DNA of 64,000 nucleotides, from NCBI GenBank assembly GCA_031253985.1, contig JAIRVH010000099.1:1-64000 (forward strand), given 5' to 3'. This DNA is from Sphingobacterium sp. Its GTDB lineage: Bacteria; Bacteroidota; Bacteroidia; Sphingobacteriales; Sphingobacteriaceae. The position numbers and the translations under genes were made by a program. The notes beneath the pieces were generated by a model, which made no database searches, was not told where the DNA came from, and saw only the letters and a program-made list of their open reading frames with translations. Positions 36,700-45,237 of the stretch are shown here, in pieces (position 1 is the stretch's first letter; the number at the start of each line of letters is the position of its first letter).

Positions 36700-37887
36700 A
36701 TGTCGGAATTTGATATCAATGCCTTTATGGACATCTCTTATAAACGGGAAGAAAAATTGCTGGTGGAATATTTACAAAATATAACATCAAAACCTCCTGA
36801 ACATCAGGTGACCAATGTGCTGAAACAAATAATACAAAATAAATATTGGGAAGCATTCGAGTTGTATTTAAACAAGGACTGGATTCAAACAGACCTGTTT
36901 GAATACGAGAGTTTCAACCACTCTCCAATAGCGGTTTTCCTTAAGCCGGCACTGTATGATTCTGCCGCAATACAAGCCTATCTTCCTTATTTTAATAAAT
37001 TCCTGTCCAAAATAGACGACATTAACGAAGAAGTTTCCGGAGATACTCTGCTTAGTTTCGCAATTGACAATAATGCGCCCATCGAAATTTTGAAGGCCCT
37101 TATTGATGCAGGAATCAACATCAATTTCAAAAGCAGGTACGGGGAATCTTATCTTTATCTGTTTTGTCAGAAGCTGGGTATGCCGCCTGCCAACACAGAT
37201 CAGATCATACAACTACTACTCGACAACGAAGTCGATGTCAATGCGGCCACAATAGAAAATAAAACGGCGTTGTTTCTTGCTGTCAGCGCCAATAAAATTG
37301 CGGTATGCAAGCAGCTATTGGAAAACGGAGCAGATGTAAACATAACAAACACCAAAGGTGAAACGCCTTTTCTCCTTGCTGCCGCACATTCGCAGAATAT
37401 CGATATGTTGAAGCTATTGCTGGAATATGGTAGACCCGATTTTACGCAGTTGACCAAAGATGGGGAAAATTTACTGAACGTAACCCTTCGCTTTGTACAA
37501 AAAGATGAACATTCCATCAACATAATCGGATTGCTTTTGGAAAATGGTGCTTCTTTATCTGCCACTTCCCAATATTATCAAAAACCAAAATCGGGCATCG
37601 ACTGGGTAGCAGAGAAGTCTTCGGAATTGCTTTCCTACCTCTTGGAACATCATTATATCGAAGACATTAACGAGGCAGACAATGATGGGAATACATTGCT
37701 GATAAAAGTCTGCATGTATAATTGCAACTATGAAGAGTCCGTTGCAAAAGACATTTACCGGAAAGTAAAATTGTTACTGAAACACGGTGCAGATTCCACC
37801 ATTGAAAACCGTTTTGATAAAAAAGCAGTGGACTATGCGATGGAAGACCAACTCAAAACCAAAATCGTTGAAACTTTGTTAGCCTAA
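36700..37887 (+). CDS. Ankyrin-repeat protein
   Basis: 395 aa, no signal peptide. An N-terminal helical region of about 105 residues is followed by roughly seven ankyrin repeats, for example ENKTALFLAVSANKIAVCKQLLENGADVNI and KGETPFLLAAAHSQNIDMLKLLLEYG. One repeat is degenerate. Protein-binding role; partner unknown. The second ankyrin gene starts 11 bp later, so they are an operon. Ankyrin proteins in Bacteroidota accessory loci sometimes serve as immunity or anti-toxin partners, which is only a hypothesis here. Confidence 0.85.
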   Translation: MSEFDINAFMDISYKREEKLLVEYLQNITSKPPEHQVTNVLKQIIQNKYWEAFELYLNKDWIQTDLFEYESFNHSPIAVFLKPALYDSAAIQAYLPYFNKFLSKIDDINEEVSGDTLLSFAIDNNAPIEILKALIDAGININFKSRYGESYLYLFCQKLGMPPANTDQIIQLLLDNEVDVNAATIENKTALFLAVSANKIAVCKQLLENGADVNITNTKGETPFLLAAAHSQNIDMLKLLLEYGRPDFTQLTKDGENLLNVTLRFVQKDEHSINIIGLLLENGASLSATSQYYQKPKSGIDWVAEKSSELLSYLLEHHYIEDINEADNDGNTLLIKVCMYNCNYEESVAKDIYRKVKLLLKHGADSTIENRFDKKAVDYAMEDQLKTKIVETLLA

Positions 37888-37898
37888 AAATTTAATTT

Positions 37899-39239
37899 AT
37901 GTCCCAATCATTTATAGTAGCCTGCGAAGGCGGTAAAAGAAAAATAGCCGAGATCCTAATAGAAAAAAAACAGGTCGATGTAAAATATACCGATGAAAAA
38001 GGCAGAACAGCACTCCATTACGCTGCCTATCAAGGATATCTAGATATTGTAAAACAACTGATAATATCCGAGGCAGACATCAATTATGAAGATCACAATG
38101 GAGAAACCCCTTTGTTCTTTGCGATTCTTAATAAGCAAAAGCAAACGGCCTCTTATTTGCTGGAAGCCGGAGCGAAAACTGATATAAAAGATTTCCAGGG
38201 GAACAGTTTACTTCACATAGTTGCACGAACAGGTCAGCAGGATATTGCGGAAAAACTACTCAAGGAAGGACTTGATGTCAATGCATTGAATAAAGACTCG
38301 ATACCTCCTTTATTGATTGCTGTGGCCGGGAATTTCCCGCCAATGGTAAACATCTTATTGCAAAATAATGCCAATGTCGATTTTACAGACAAAGCAGGCA
38401 ACACAGCATTAAGCGTAGCTATCCAAAATAATTCAGTACCAATTGTCAACTTTTTGTTGGACGGAGGCGCTTCTGTCAATATACTAAATGATCAAAACGA
38501 AAGCGCACTTTTATTGGCTGCACGTTCAAGCAATCGTATTATTTGCGAAAAACTGGTTGCGCAAGGCGCGGACATTTTCGCCGAGTCCAGGGAAGGCGTT
38601 TCTCCCGTATGGTATGCCGTTGGTGCTAACCAAAAAGAACTGGTGAATGTTTTTTTGAACAAAGGACTTTCTCCCGATTATGCTAGAAATGTGGACGCCT
38701 GGGACGGCAAAGATGGACATTATTTGCAGAAATTGATCGCCAATACCGGGACGCGCACTTTTGTCCTCGGATTTGAGTCCCACTACGCAGGCGAAACCTT
38801 ATTGCAGACAGCCGCCAAATTTGGATACTTATCTATGGTTAAACTGTTACTGGATAATAGCGCAGCGATTGATAAACAGGACGCTTCAGGCAATACGGCC
38901 TTGCATTACGCCGCATCTTACGGAAAAAAAGATATAGTCCGTTACTTATTGACCAATGGCGCGACGACGGATATTGCCAACGTATTGGAACAAAAACCCA
39001 TCGACTATTCCAATATAAAAGGATACAATGAGATCACCGCATTGCTGATTGATTTTGGAGCGAAAACCAATGCAATCGAAGACGGCGAGGTCAAAGAAAA
39101 AACAAATACACCGCCACCTGCACAAACTCTAGATATGGCCGAGAAAAAGAAAGCGCTCTTTGATCTGAAAGAACTATTGGATGCCGAGATCATTACCGAA
39201 GAAGAGTTTCAGGAGCAAAAGAAAAAAATATTAGGATGA
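37899..39239 (+). CDS. Ankyrin-repeat protein with C-terminal SHOCT-like segment
   Basis: 446 aa, nearly all ankyrin repeats (about eleven), with good consensus units such as KGRTALHYAAYQGYLDIVKQL and SGNTALHYAASYGKKDIVRYL. After a Pro-rich linker (NTPPPAQT) the C-terminus KKALFDLKELLDAEIITEEEFQ is a SHOCT-type short helical oligomerisation domain. An insert near residue 270 breaks the regular repeats (NVDAWDGKDGHYL). Different enough from the 395-aa neighbour that the two are not a recent duplication. Confidence 0.87.
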   Translation: MSQSFIVACEGGKRKIAEILIEKKQVDVKYTDEKGRTALHYAAYQGYLDIVKQLIISEADINYEDHNGETPLFFAILNKQKQTASYLLEAGAKTDIKDFQGNSLLHIVARTGQQDIAEKLLKEGLDVNALNKDSIPPLLIAVAGNFPPMVNILLQNNANVDFTDKAGNTALSVAIQNNSVPIVNFLLDGGASVNILNDQNESALLLAARSSNRIICEKLVAQGADIFAESREGVSPVWYAVGANQKELVNVFLNKGLSPDYARNVDAWDGKDGHYLQKLIANTGTRTFVLGFESHYAGETLLQTAAKFGYLSMVKLLLDNSAAIDKQDASGNTALHYAASYGKKDIVRYLLTNGATTDIANVLEQKPIDYSNIKGYNEITALLIDFGAKTNAIEDGEVKEKTNTPPPAQTLDMAEKKKALFDLKELLDAEIITEEEFQEQKKKILG

Positions 39240-39306
39240 CAGGGAAAAATCCTTTAAAAGTAATCCCGCTACATCTAAAGCAAACAACACAATGTCATAA
39301 ATCATC

Positions 39307-40026
39307 ATGGTATATATTTATCAAATCCGTAGTATTGAGCACCGGCACGAGCATTTTCCCGACATGGTTTCCCCGAAAGGGAAAAAGGGTATTACAATAT
39401 ATGTCTTGCAACGCTATATTTGGTGGCTAGGGCCAATCATGCCCTCCTTTAAATATGGCATGGCTATCAGTGACGATGGAACAAAAATCGCTAAATGGTC
39501 GCCAGAAATGTGGGCGAAGTATAAGGAGTTAAAGGCAGAAACTAAAACACCACTCCGTCTGTGGACGGGCTCCTGCGTTATTGTTTCACTGTTTGCGATG
39601 CTCTATATAGCCGGCCTCATCAGTACCCATTTCAGGAATGAAAAGGCGCAAATAGTAGCCGACTATTTTGCTCATCCGCAGGTTGGGGATATTCTTTATG
39701 GGTCAATGGGAGGCAAAACGATCATTGATAATAATACTGCCAGCGAAACGGGACAGGTGTACGCTTTGTTCAAGATACAAAAGATCAATGGGGACAGTAT
39801 CTTCCTATTTAAAGGCAATGTGCAGGAAGTGAATACTCCCGAACACCCAGTGAACGAATATGCCTCTGGGTTCTGGGAAAAACTTAGGGATCAGACCTCA
39901 ACCTACAAGAGAGACCCTATTATAATATCTCACAAGGAGATCCTGTACGACAAGCGGTTTTCAATTCTGCCAAAAAACGAAAATGTTAACTTCGGGAAAG
40001 TGTATAATATCTTGCGCGAAGAGTAA
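39307..40026 (+). CDS. Single-pass membrane protein of unknown function
   Basis: 239 aa. An N-terminal cytoplasmic part of about 80 residues is followed by one clear membrane helix near residues 84-106 (TGSCVIVSLFAMLYIAGLIS) and a C-terminal domain of about 130 residues rich in beta strands. The start at 39307 was kept; the alternative ATGA at 39236, overlapping the previous stop, is in another frame. Follows the ankyrin genes after 67 bp and appears to be in the same operon. Not recognised. Confidence 0.65.
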   Translation: MVYIYQIRSIEHRHEHFPDMVSPKGKKGITIYVLQRYIWWLGPIMPSFKYGMAISDDGTKIAKWSPEMWAKYKELKAETKTPLRLWTGSCVIVSLFAMLYIAGLISTHFRNEKAQIVADYFAHPQVGDILYGSMGGKTIIDNNTASETGQVYALFKIQKINGDSIFLFKGNVQEVNTPEHPVNEYASGFWEKLRDQTSTYKRDPIIISHKEILYDKRFSILPKNENVNFGKVYNILREE

Positions 40027-40060
40027 AGAGCTTTAGTTTAACTATTAAAAACATTAAGAT

Positions 40061-40393
40061 ATGATTTCCATTTTTGGAGACAAAATATTTAAGGGTACAA
40101 GTGAACAATTAGAGAACCATACCTGCCCGAACTGCAATCGTACAGAGACTACGGAAGTCCTATGTCTGTTTTCGTATTATCACTTTTTTTATATCCCCAT
40201 TTTTCCCAATAGCAGAAAGTTTATCACCCAATGTACGGATTGTGGAAGTATACAGGAAATAAAGCCTAAAGCAGATTCCCAATTTACATATCTAAATAAA
40301 AAATATCCCAATCCAACTTGGATGTGGGTGGGGATGCCGCTGGTTGTCATTTTAATTATTTGGATTATATATCAAGAAGGTTATGCAAAATAA
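40061..40393 (+). CDS. Zinc-ribbon protein with C-terminal membrane helix
   Basis: 110 aa. CPNC near residue 23 and CTDC near residue 58 form a zinc-ribbon pair. A membrane helix ends the protein (MPLVVILIIWIIY). Such proteins are usually annotated as zinc-ribbon domain-containing with no known function. Its end overlaps the next gene by 11 bp, a sign of translational coupling. Confidence 0.68.
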   Translation: MISIFGDKIFKGTSEQLENHTCPNCNRTETTEVLCLFSYYHFFYIPIFPNSRKFITQCTDCGSIQEIKPKADSQFTYLNKKYPNPTWMWVGMPLVVILIIWIIYQEGYAK

Positions 40394-41177
40394 CGAAAAA
40401 ACAATTCAGGTCTACAGACCATCATTAACACACACCGTGATCTATGGAACCGCACTTACTATAACACTTGGCGTGATGATCTTACTTACCTATGCGGTAT
40501 GGGGAAGCGGACTAAAGGTAAAAGAAGAAGGGAAATCGTTGATTTTAATAGGCATACTGGTGCTCGTTGTATTGGCCCTGTTTTTTGGCTTCCTGCTTTT
40601 TCGGCATCGGGCCAGACCGGTATTCCGCATTTTTGCCGATGGAGTACAATTAGGGAGCGAACCTGGGATTATCCCTTTTAGTGAAATTTCGGATGTCTGC
40701 CTTTTTCTATCAGGTAGAAGTATCGGTGACAGTTACAACAATCTTGCTTTTAGGAGAAACGCAGAAGATGCATGGCATGTCATCGCCGCAGATTATACCG
40801 GCAAAACAGACACCTTCCTGGATAGCTATAATGAACCAAGGCTCGCTTATTTGGAGCAGGTCATTGAAGAAGGCGGAAAAGCAACATTCCGATACATGCC
40901 GAAGAAGCAGAATATGATTATGTCCGTGAATGCAAACTCCTTTCTCCGAAAACTGAAAACGGCCGAAATCGAACTTGGAGCTAAAGGGATGACCCTAGAC
41001 ACAAAATACATAGACTACGCAGATTTACAGCCGCTCTATCTGAACGGAAATGAATTTGAGATCAGAACAATACGTCAAGAGGTTCTTGCCGGGTTCCGTT
41101 ATGTGGATATGATGAGTTTTGATGTATTTAGGGAACTCTATAATCGCAGGACAGCGAAATCAGGTAAAGGCTCCTAA
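40383..41177 (+). CDS. Two-pass membrane protein with a large cytosolic domain, unknown function
   Basis: 264 aa. Two helices at about residues 18-40 and 54-76 (SLILIGILVLVVLALFFGFL) are followed by a soluble domain starting RPVFRIFADGVQLGSEPGIIPF, which is reminiscent of PH-like or STM3941-type membrane-anchored domains. I do not assign a family. Last gene of the ankyrin/membrane operon, just before the right repeat of the island. Confidence 0.65.
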   Translation: MQNNEKTIQVYRPSLTHTVIYGTALTITLGVMILLTYAVWGSGLKVKEEGKSLILIGILVLVVLALFFGFLLFRHRARPVFRIFADGVQLGSEPGIIPFSEISDVCLFLSGRSIGDSYNNLAFRRNAEDAWHVIAADYTGKTDTFLDSYNEPRLAYLEQVIEEGGKATFRYMPKKQNMIMSVNANSFLRKLKTAEIELGAKGMTLDTKYIDYADLQPLYLNGNEFEIRTIRQEVLAGFRYVDMMSFDVFRELYNRRTAKSGKGS

Positions 41178-41267
41178 TGAGATAAAATTAATTACGCCCA
41201 TTTTCGCAAATTCATACAATTAAATGAAAAGATAAAATTGTAGATTACACCATATTTTACTTTAAAT

Positions 41268-41329
41268 TCACAAAAAAGCTAATCTTGCGATTAGCTTTTT
41301 TGTTTGAGCCTATTGGGATTCGAACTGAC
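41268..41329 (+). repeat. Right copy of direct repeat flanking the accessory island
   Basis: TCACAAAAAAGCTAATCTTG, then the rest of the terminator and TTTGAGCCTATTGGGATTCGAACTGA. It matches the region after tRNA-Lys with a 26-bp identical core. The tRNA body itself is not repeated. Confidence 0.7.
41272..41301. terminator. Terminator-like hairpin at the right island edge
   Basis: AAAAAAGCTAATC and GATTAGCTTTTTT form a 13-bp stem with loop TTGC. It serves the plus-strand operon and lies about 40 bp beyond the minus-strand MBL gene. Confidence 0.8.
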
Positions 41330-41342
41330 TTTTCCTTGCAAA

Positions 41343-42026
41343 CTAAAACTTACCGCTGCATTCGGCTACGAACCGTTCAAACTTCCGCCCTGTATTTGTC
41401 ATAACAGGTCCATGACCAAAGCAGATAATAGCCGGATTAAGTTTTGCTAACTTCCGGAGCGATCTCATGTTGAGCTGTTGATCTGTAGTGAATAAATTTG
41501 GTGGAAGGTGCAAACCTGACTTTGTCGTAAGCAAATTCATATTTGTCGCTGCATCACCGATGATCAGTACACCGTCATGTTCGCGAAACAGGGAAATATG
41601 CCCAGGTGAATGTCCGGGTGTTTCTATAACCTGAAAGCTTCCGATCATATCGTTTTCAACAACCGTACGATTCACGCGATGTCCCTGTCCTGCCCAATAC
41701 CGTTGCTGAAGCTTTGCAAGCCAATGGTGACGATTGGGATAGTCTTTAGTGACCAAGCCCGTCTCGGTCCTAAAAACTTCATCGGGATGACATAATAAAG
41801 GTATCGCAAATTCAGCACATAGCTGACCCGAACAGCCTTGGTGATCCGGATGGGCATGGGTAAGTATATGCTGATAAACGGGGATTTCCTGAAGCGTTTT
41901 CTTGATGGTGCTATAGGAGTTCCGTATTCCGGAGTCGACCAATATACCTTCGACAATATAACAATTGATACTGTTTCGTGGCAGCAGTGAAAGCTGAAAT
42001 ACTTCGGGAGCAATTTGACGTAACAT
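41343..42026 (-). CDS. MBL-fold metallo-hydrolase
   Basis: About 227 aa from the Met at 42026 (MLRQIAPEVFQL); the ORF-track start at 42074 adds a 16-residue stretch unlikely to be translated and overlaps the upstream regulator region. The metal-binding motif THAHPDHQG is intact, with further ligands in TPGHSPGH, GDAATN and GHGPV. Glyoxalase-II-like general hydrolase; substrate unknown. Downstream of a Crp/Fnr gene in the same direction with a gap of about 54 bp, so probably co-transcribed. Confidence 0.85.
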   Translation of the reverse strand: MLRQIAPEVFQLSLLPRNSINCYIVEGILVDSGIRNSYSTIKKTLQEIPVYQHILTHAHPDHQGCSGQLCAEFAIPLLCHPDEVFRTETGLVTKDYPNRHHWLAKLQQRYWAGQGHRVNRTVVENDMIGSFQVIETPGHSPGHISLFREHDGVLIIGDAATNMNLLTTKSGLHLPPNLFTTDQQLNMRSLRKLAKLNPAIICFGHGPVMTNTGRKFERFVAECSGKF

Positions 42027-42079
42027 AATTTTTTGTGCAAACCTACACCGCAGATCAGAAGAATAAAAGGACATTTGTC

Positions 42080-42667
42080 CTATAAGATACCCAGTCGGAA
42101 TATTTGCTGCTTCGCCCGGGTAAGCGATCGCTGTGTAATTCCTAAATACGATGCCAGATCTTGTGTAGCTACCCGTTGGATTAGCATTGGCTCGCTAGAG
42201 AGTACCTGGCGGTATTTGTCTAGAGCTGACCTATTATTATAATTTAGCAGATAACTTTCCTTTTGGCCATACTCCCGCTCCATCACAGATTTTATAACTC
42301 CATTCCAAGCAGTCACCTGACGAAGTAAATAGTGGTAATCGGCGTAGCTTATACTACAGATCACACTATCTTCGATTGCCCTGATACTCCTTCTAGACTC
42401 TTTTTGCGCAACAAACTCTGGAAAAGAAGTGGCAAATTCATTTTCAAACTTAAAGCAGGTTATATTTTCTTTTCCTTCGCTATCTAAAGCATATGATTTT
42501 ACAGCACCGCTTGCGATAAATCCAATATGACGGCAGGGTTCATCCGCACGGATAAAAAAATCACCTTTTTTTAAGTAGGTCGACCTGAAAAACTGAACTG
42601 AAAAGCTGATTTCTTCCACAGACAGTTCTCCTATGGATAACAGGTAATTTGTTAAAACATGCGTCAT
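42080..42667 (-). CDS. Crp/Fnr family transcriptional regulator
   Basis: 195 aa from the Met at 42667 (MTHVLTNYLLS), the usual size; an upstream Met at 42718 would add 17 polar residues. The cyclic-nucleotide-binding-like fold is seen in YLKKGDFFIRADEPCRHIGFIASGAVKSY. The C-terminal winged helix has the recognition segment QDLASYLGITQRSLTRAKQQ. This group lacks the FNR iron-sulfur cysteine pattern, and the effector is unknown. It may control the MBL hydrolase downstream. Confidence 0.83.
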   Translation of the reverse strand: MTHVLTNYLLSIGELSVEEISFSVQFFRSTYLKKGDFFIRADEPCRHIGFIASGAVKSYALDSEGKENITCFKFENEFATSFPEFVAQKESRRSIRAIEDSVICSISYADYHYLLRQVTAWNGVIKSVMEREYGQKESYLLNYNNRSALDKYRQVLSSEPMLIQRVATQDLASYLGITQRSLTRAKQQIFRLGIL

Positions 42668-42737
42668 ATTCCCAATCTTTTCTCCCTTAATTTTCTTCGA
42701 ATTCGGTGGATCTACCATAAAATTCGGTCTCGGTCTT

Positions 42738-42745
42738 CAAATCTA
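42738..42745 (-). promoter_or_regulatory. -7 promoter element of the Crp/Fnr-MBL operon
   Basis: Minus strand TAGATTTG matches TAnnTTTG, about 70 bp before the start codon at 42667. Confidence 0.4.
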
Positions 42746-42843
42746 ACAATTCTTTTACAATACCAAATTCCATGCGGTTAATGTCTAGATGAGTCTCATG
42801 AAAACCCCTATTTTCATGGATTTTTTCAAAAACGCTAATTTAA

Positions 42844-42851
42844 TAATTTTG
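42844..42851 (+). promoter_or_regulatory. -7 promoter element of the 258-aa secreted protein gene
   Basis: TAATTTTG matches TAnnTTTG, ending 25 bp before the ATG at 42877. Confidence 0.4.
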
Positions 42852-42876
42852 CTATGCGCATTAAATATCATAACCG

Positions 42877-43653
42877 ATGAAAAATTTTATATTATTTATT
42901 TTGACCTTATTGAGCCTGCCTAATTTTGCCCAAGATAACTCAGCGTCCACAGATTTAGCCTATCCAGATTTAATTCCGGTACTCGTAGGTGACAGCCTAT
43001 ATGGTTACTGTGACAAAGCCCTAAACGTGAAAATAAAAGCAGTTTTTGAAAAAGCTGACCTATTCGAAGCTGATTATAACTTTCAGCTTTTCCATGTGAA
43101 TAATCCTGAGATCATTAAATTTGGAACAAAAGACTACGCATGGGTACAATTCAATGGCGAACGATACCGCGTTGACAAATCAGGCACAAAGGTGTATAAG
43201 TACAATGCTGCCGATTTTAAAAGTGGTGAAACAACAATCTATCTGTACAAAAATTCAACGTTTTATTATAGCAACAGCATAGATCAAAACACGCTCTTAC
43301 AGGAAATCAAAGATAGCCATACCGGAAAAACAATCTTTCCGGAAGAGCGCTCCTTAAAAGAGTTTCGCGAAAAAAATAAGAATTTAATTGAAGAAGGTAT
43401 TAAGTTGGTCTTTCGCCCTAACAGAAAAAAAATACTTTATACAGATTTTACCAATGCACAGACACTCCTAAAGGGAATAAAGAATAGTGAAACAGATCAC
43501 ATTGTTATCAAAGCAAAGTATGTAAACATTGAGGAACTTTATAATAATCCATTAAGGGATCAGGAATATCCTCTTTTTATCGGCTACCGTGGCGACTTGG
43601 ATAAAGATATATATGTTGGTCTAAACGGAACGGAGTATTACATCCAAAACTAG
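42877..43653 (+). CDS. Secreted protein with a degenerate WG-type repeat
   Basis: 258 aa. The signal peptide ends in PNFAQ. The segment SLYGYCDKALNVKIKAVFEKADLFEADY has the spacing of one degenerate WG repeat (G-x-x-G-Y-x-D...P-x-F-E-x-A). The C-terminal part is predicted soluble with no motif. Predicted periplasmic or surface location; function unknown. Transcribed from its own promoter between two Crp/Fnr genes. Confidence 0.65.
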   Translation: MKNFILFILTLLSLPNFAQDNSASTDLAYPDLIPVLVGDSLYGYCDKALNVKIKAVFEKADLFEADYNFQLFHVNNPEIIKFGTKDYAWVQFNGERYRVDKSGTKVYKYNAADFKSGETTIYLYKNSTFYYSNSIDQNTLLQEIKDSHTGKTIFPEERSLKEFREKNKNLIEEGIKLVFRPNRKKILYTDFTNAQTLLKGIKNSETDHIVIKAKYVNIEELYNNPLRDQEYPLFIGYRGDLDKDIYVGLNGTEYYIQN

Positions 43654-43718
43654 CGTAAAAAATCATTAATTCCCAAGTTACAATGCGCTAAAAAGTGTTA
43701 TTCATGCGATCATTTCAT

Positions 43719-43726
43719 TAACTTTG
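43719..43726 (+). promoter_or_regulatory. -7 promoter element of the second Crp/Fnr gene
   Basis: TAACTTTG matches TAnnTTTG, ending 39 bp before the ATG at 43766. Confidence 0.45.
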
Positions 43727-43765
43727 TCCATTAGCTCGACAGGCATCAAAAACTAACAGCCGCTC

Positions 43766-44344
43766 TTGATGATAGAAAAACTCCTCTTCGAAATGAATAG
43801 CTATGCTGCGCTTAGCCCAGCTACGACTGAAGTTTTGAAAACCATCTGCCAGGTAAAACTGTTCAAAAAAAATGAACTCATTCTGCGCGCTGGAGAATAT
43901 GCAAAATACTATTATTTTGTATGTAAGGGACTATTGGGCTATTATAAGTCTGATGCTGATGGCAATATCATCTACAAACTGTTTTTCGAAGAAAACAGCT
44001 TTTGTGCTTCCACTGCCGCAATAATCGAAGAAAAACCCAGTACATTCAATATTATTGCACTTGAAGATGTGGAACTGATCCAGTACTCGGCCAAAGCTTT
44101 CCGCGAACTTATCATAACCCGGCACGATTTGGCACTCTTTCAGATTGCTTATCTCGAAAAGAACTGGGTCGTAAAAAAAGAACCGCTCGAAATAGGTCTC
44201 AAATGGGAGTCTGCCAAAGAACGTTACCTGCAGCTCTATCAGAATCAAGCTCTTTTCAAAAGGCTCAAACAGCACCATATAGCTTCTTATCTAGGCGTAA
44301 CTCCAACGCAGCTGAGTCGTATTCGTAAAGAATTAAAATCATAA
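43766..44344 (+). CDS. Crp/Fnr family transcriptional regulator
   Basis: 192 aa. The effector-binding domain is seen in LFKKNELILRAGEYAKYYYFVCKGLLGYY. The C-terminal winged helix has HHIASYLGVTPTQLSRIRKEL, a typical recognition helix of the Bacteroidota Crp family. No sensing cysteines. A distant paralogue of the regulator at 42080, on the opposite strand. The esterase gene begins 74 bp downstream in the same direction and is a candidate target. Confidence 0.85.
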   Translation: MMIEKLLFEMNSYAALSPATTEVLKTICQVKLFKKNELILRAGEYAKYYYFVCKGLLGYYKSDADGNIIYKLFFEENSFCASTAAIIEEKPSTFNIIALEDVELIQYSAKAFRELIITRHDLALFQIAYLEKNWVVKKEPLEIGLKWESAKERYLQLYQNQALFKRLKQHHIASYLGVTPTQLSRIRKELKS

Positions 44345-44418
44345 TTCTATCAACATTTGTACATGTTTTTGAATAATATACTTTGGAATTTTGTGCCATG
44401 AAGACAAATTCTTAAGAT

Positions 44419-45237
44419 ATGAAAACAATACTTACTATCCTATTTTACGCCCTTATCCTACCGCTCACTGCACAACAGGTTATTAGGACAAAAGTCTATA
44501 GTGACAAAATGAACAAAAATATCGAAACCATGATCATTACACCTGACATACAAAAGGGAGTCAATTATAAAACGGTTTATATTCTTCATGGCTATAGTGG
44601 CAACCCCAACCGCACGGTGCAGGAGGACATTCCTGACTTGGTACAAAAAGCAAAAACCTTTCAGACCATATATATCCTGCCTAATGGAAATTTCAATTCT
44701 TGGTACGTAGATAGCCCTGTAGACCCTGGCTCACAATACACAACTTTTATCGGTGTTGAACTAGTCAACTACATCGACCAGCACTACCCTACCTTACAGC
44801 ATAGGAGCGCCCGCGGGATACTCGGCTGGAGCATGGGTGGCTATGGTGCGCTCCACATCGGTATAGCTTATCCGCAGACGTTCTCAATCGTCGGAAGCTC
44901 CTGTGGTGCCATAGATTTCGATCGCTTCGGAAAAGGATATCAAGGGTATCAGGTAGACAAAGTTCTCGGAGATTTAAAAGACCTGAACGACAGCCAACGG
45001 ATTTACAGCAATGAAGATAGGATGAAGCACAATAAGCAGCACTATATGATCGATTGTGGAACAGAGGACCAACAAATGCTGGACATGAATCGAACATTTC
45101 ACAAGCACCTAACCGACAAAAAAATCGAGCACCTTTATATCGAATCAAAAGGAGGACATGATACAGCCTACTGGAGCAAATCATTATCGCAGCAATTGGC
45201 TTTATTTCAAAACTATTTTCAAAATGAAGGGCTATAA
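44419..45237 (+). CDS. Secreted alpha/beta-hydrolase of the esterase D family
   Basis: 272 aa with a signal peptide (MKTILTILFYALILPLTAQ). The nucleophile elbow is GWSMGG, the oxyanion region is YILHGYSGN, and the acid and His candidates are in DCGTEDQ and GGHDTAYW. Belongs to the putative esterase group (PF00756) with S-formylglutathione hydrolase-like, feruloyl and acetyl esterases. A carboxylesterase on acylated sugars is plausible. The EamA transporter gene overlaps its end by 14 bp. Confidence 0.83.
   Translation: MKTILTILFYALILPLTAQQVIRTKVYSDKMNKNIETMIITPDIQKGVNYKTVYILHGYSGNPNRTVQEDIPDLVQKAKTFQTIYILPNGNFNSWYVDSPVDPGSQYTTFIGVELVNYIDQHYPTLQHRSARGILGWSMGGYGALHIGIAYPQTFSIVGSSCGAIDFDRFGKGYQGYQVDKVLGDLKDLNDSQRIYSNEDRMKHNKQHYMIDCGTEDQQMLDMNRTFHKHLTDKKIEHLYIESKGGHDTAYWSKSLSQQLALFQNYFQNEGL

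Noticed and set aside
39236-39430. 64-aa ORF whose ATGA overlaps the stop of the second ankyrin gene
   Set aside because: Conflicts with the better-supported frame starting at 39307, which carries a clear membrane helix and a long domain.
41310-41329. GGGATTCGAAC at the right repeat, looking like a tRNA T-arm on the minus strand
   Set aside because: No acceptor, D or anticodon arm can be folded around it; it is better explained as part of the flanking repeat.
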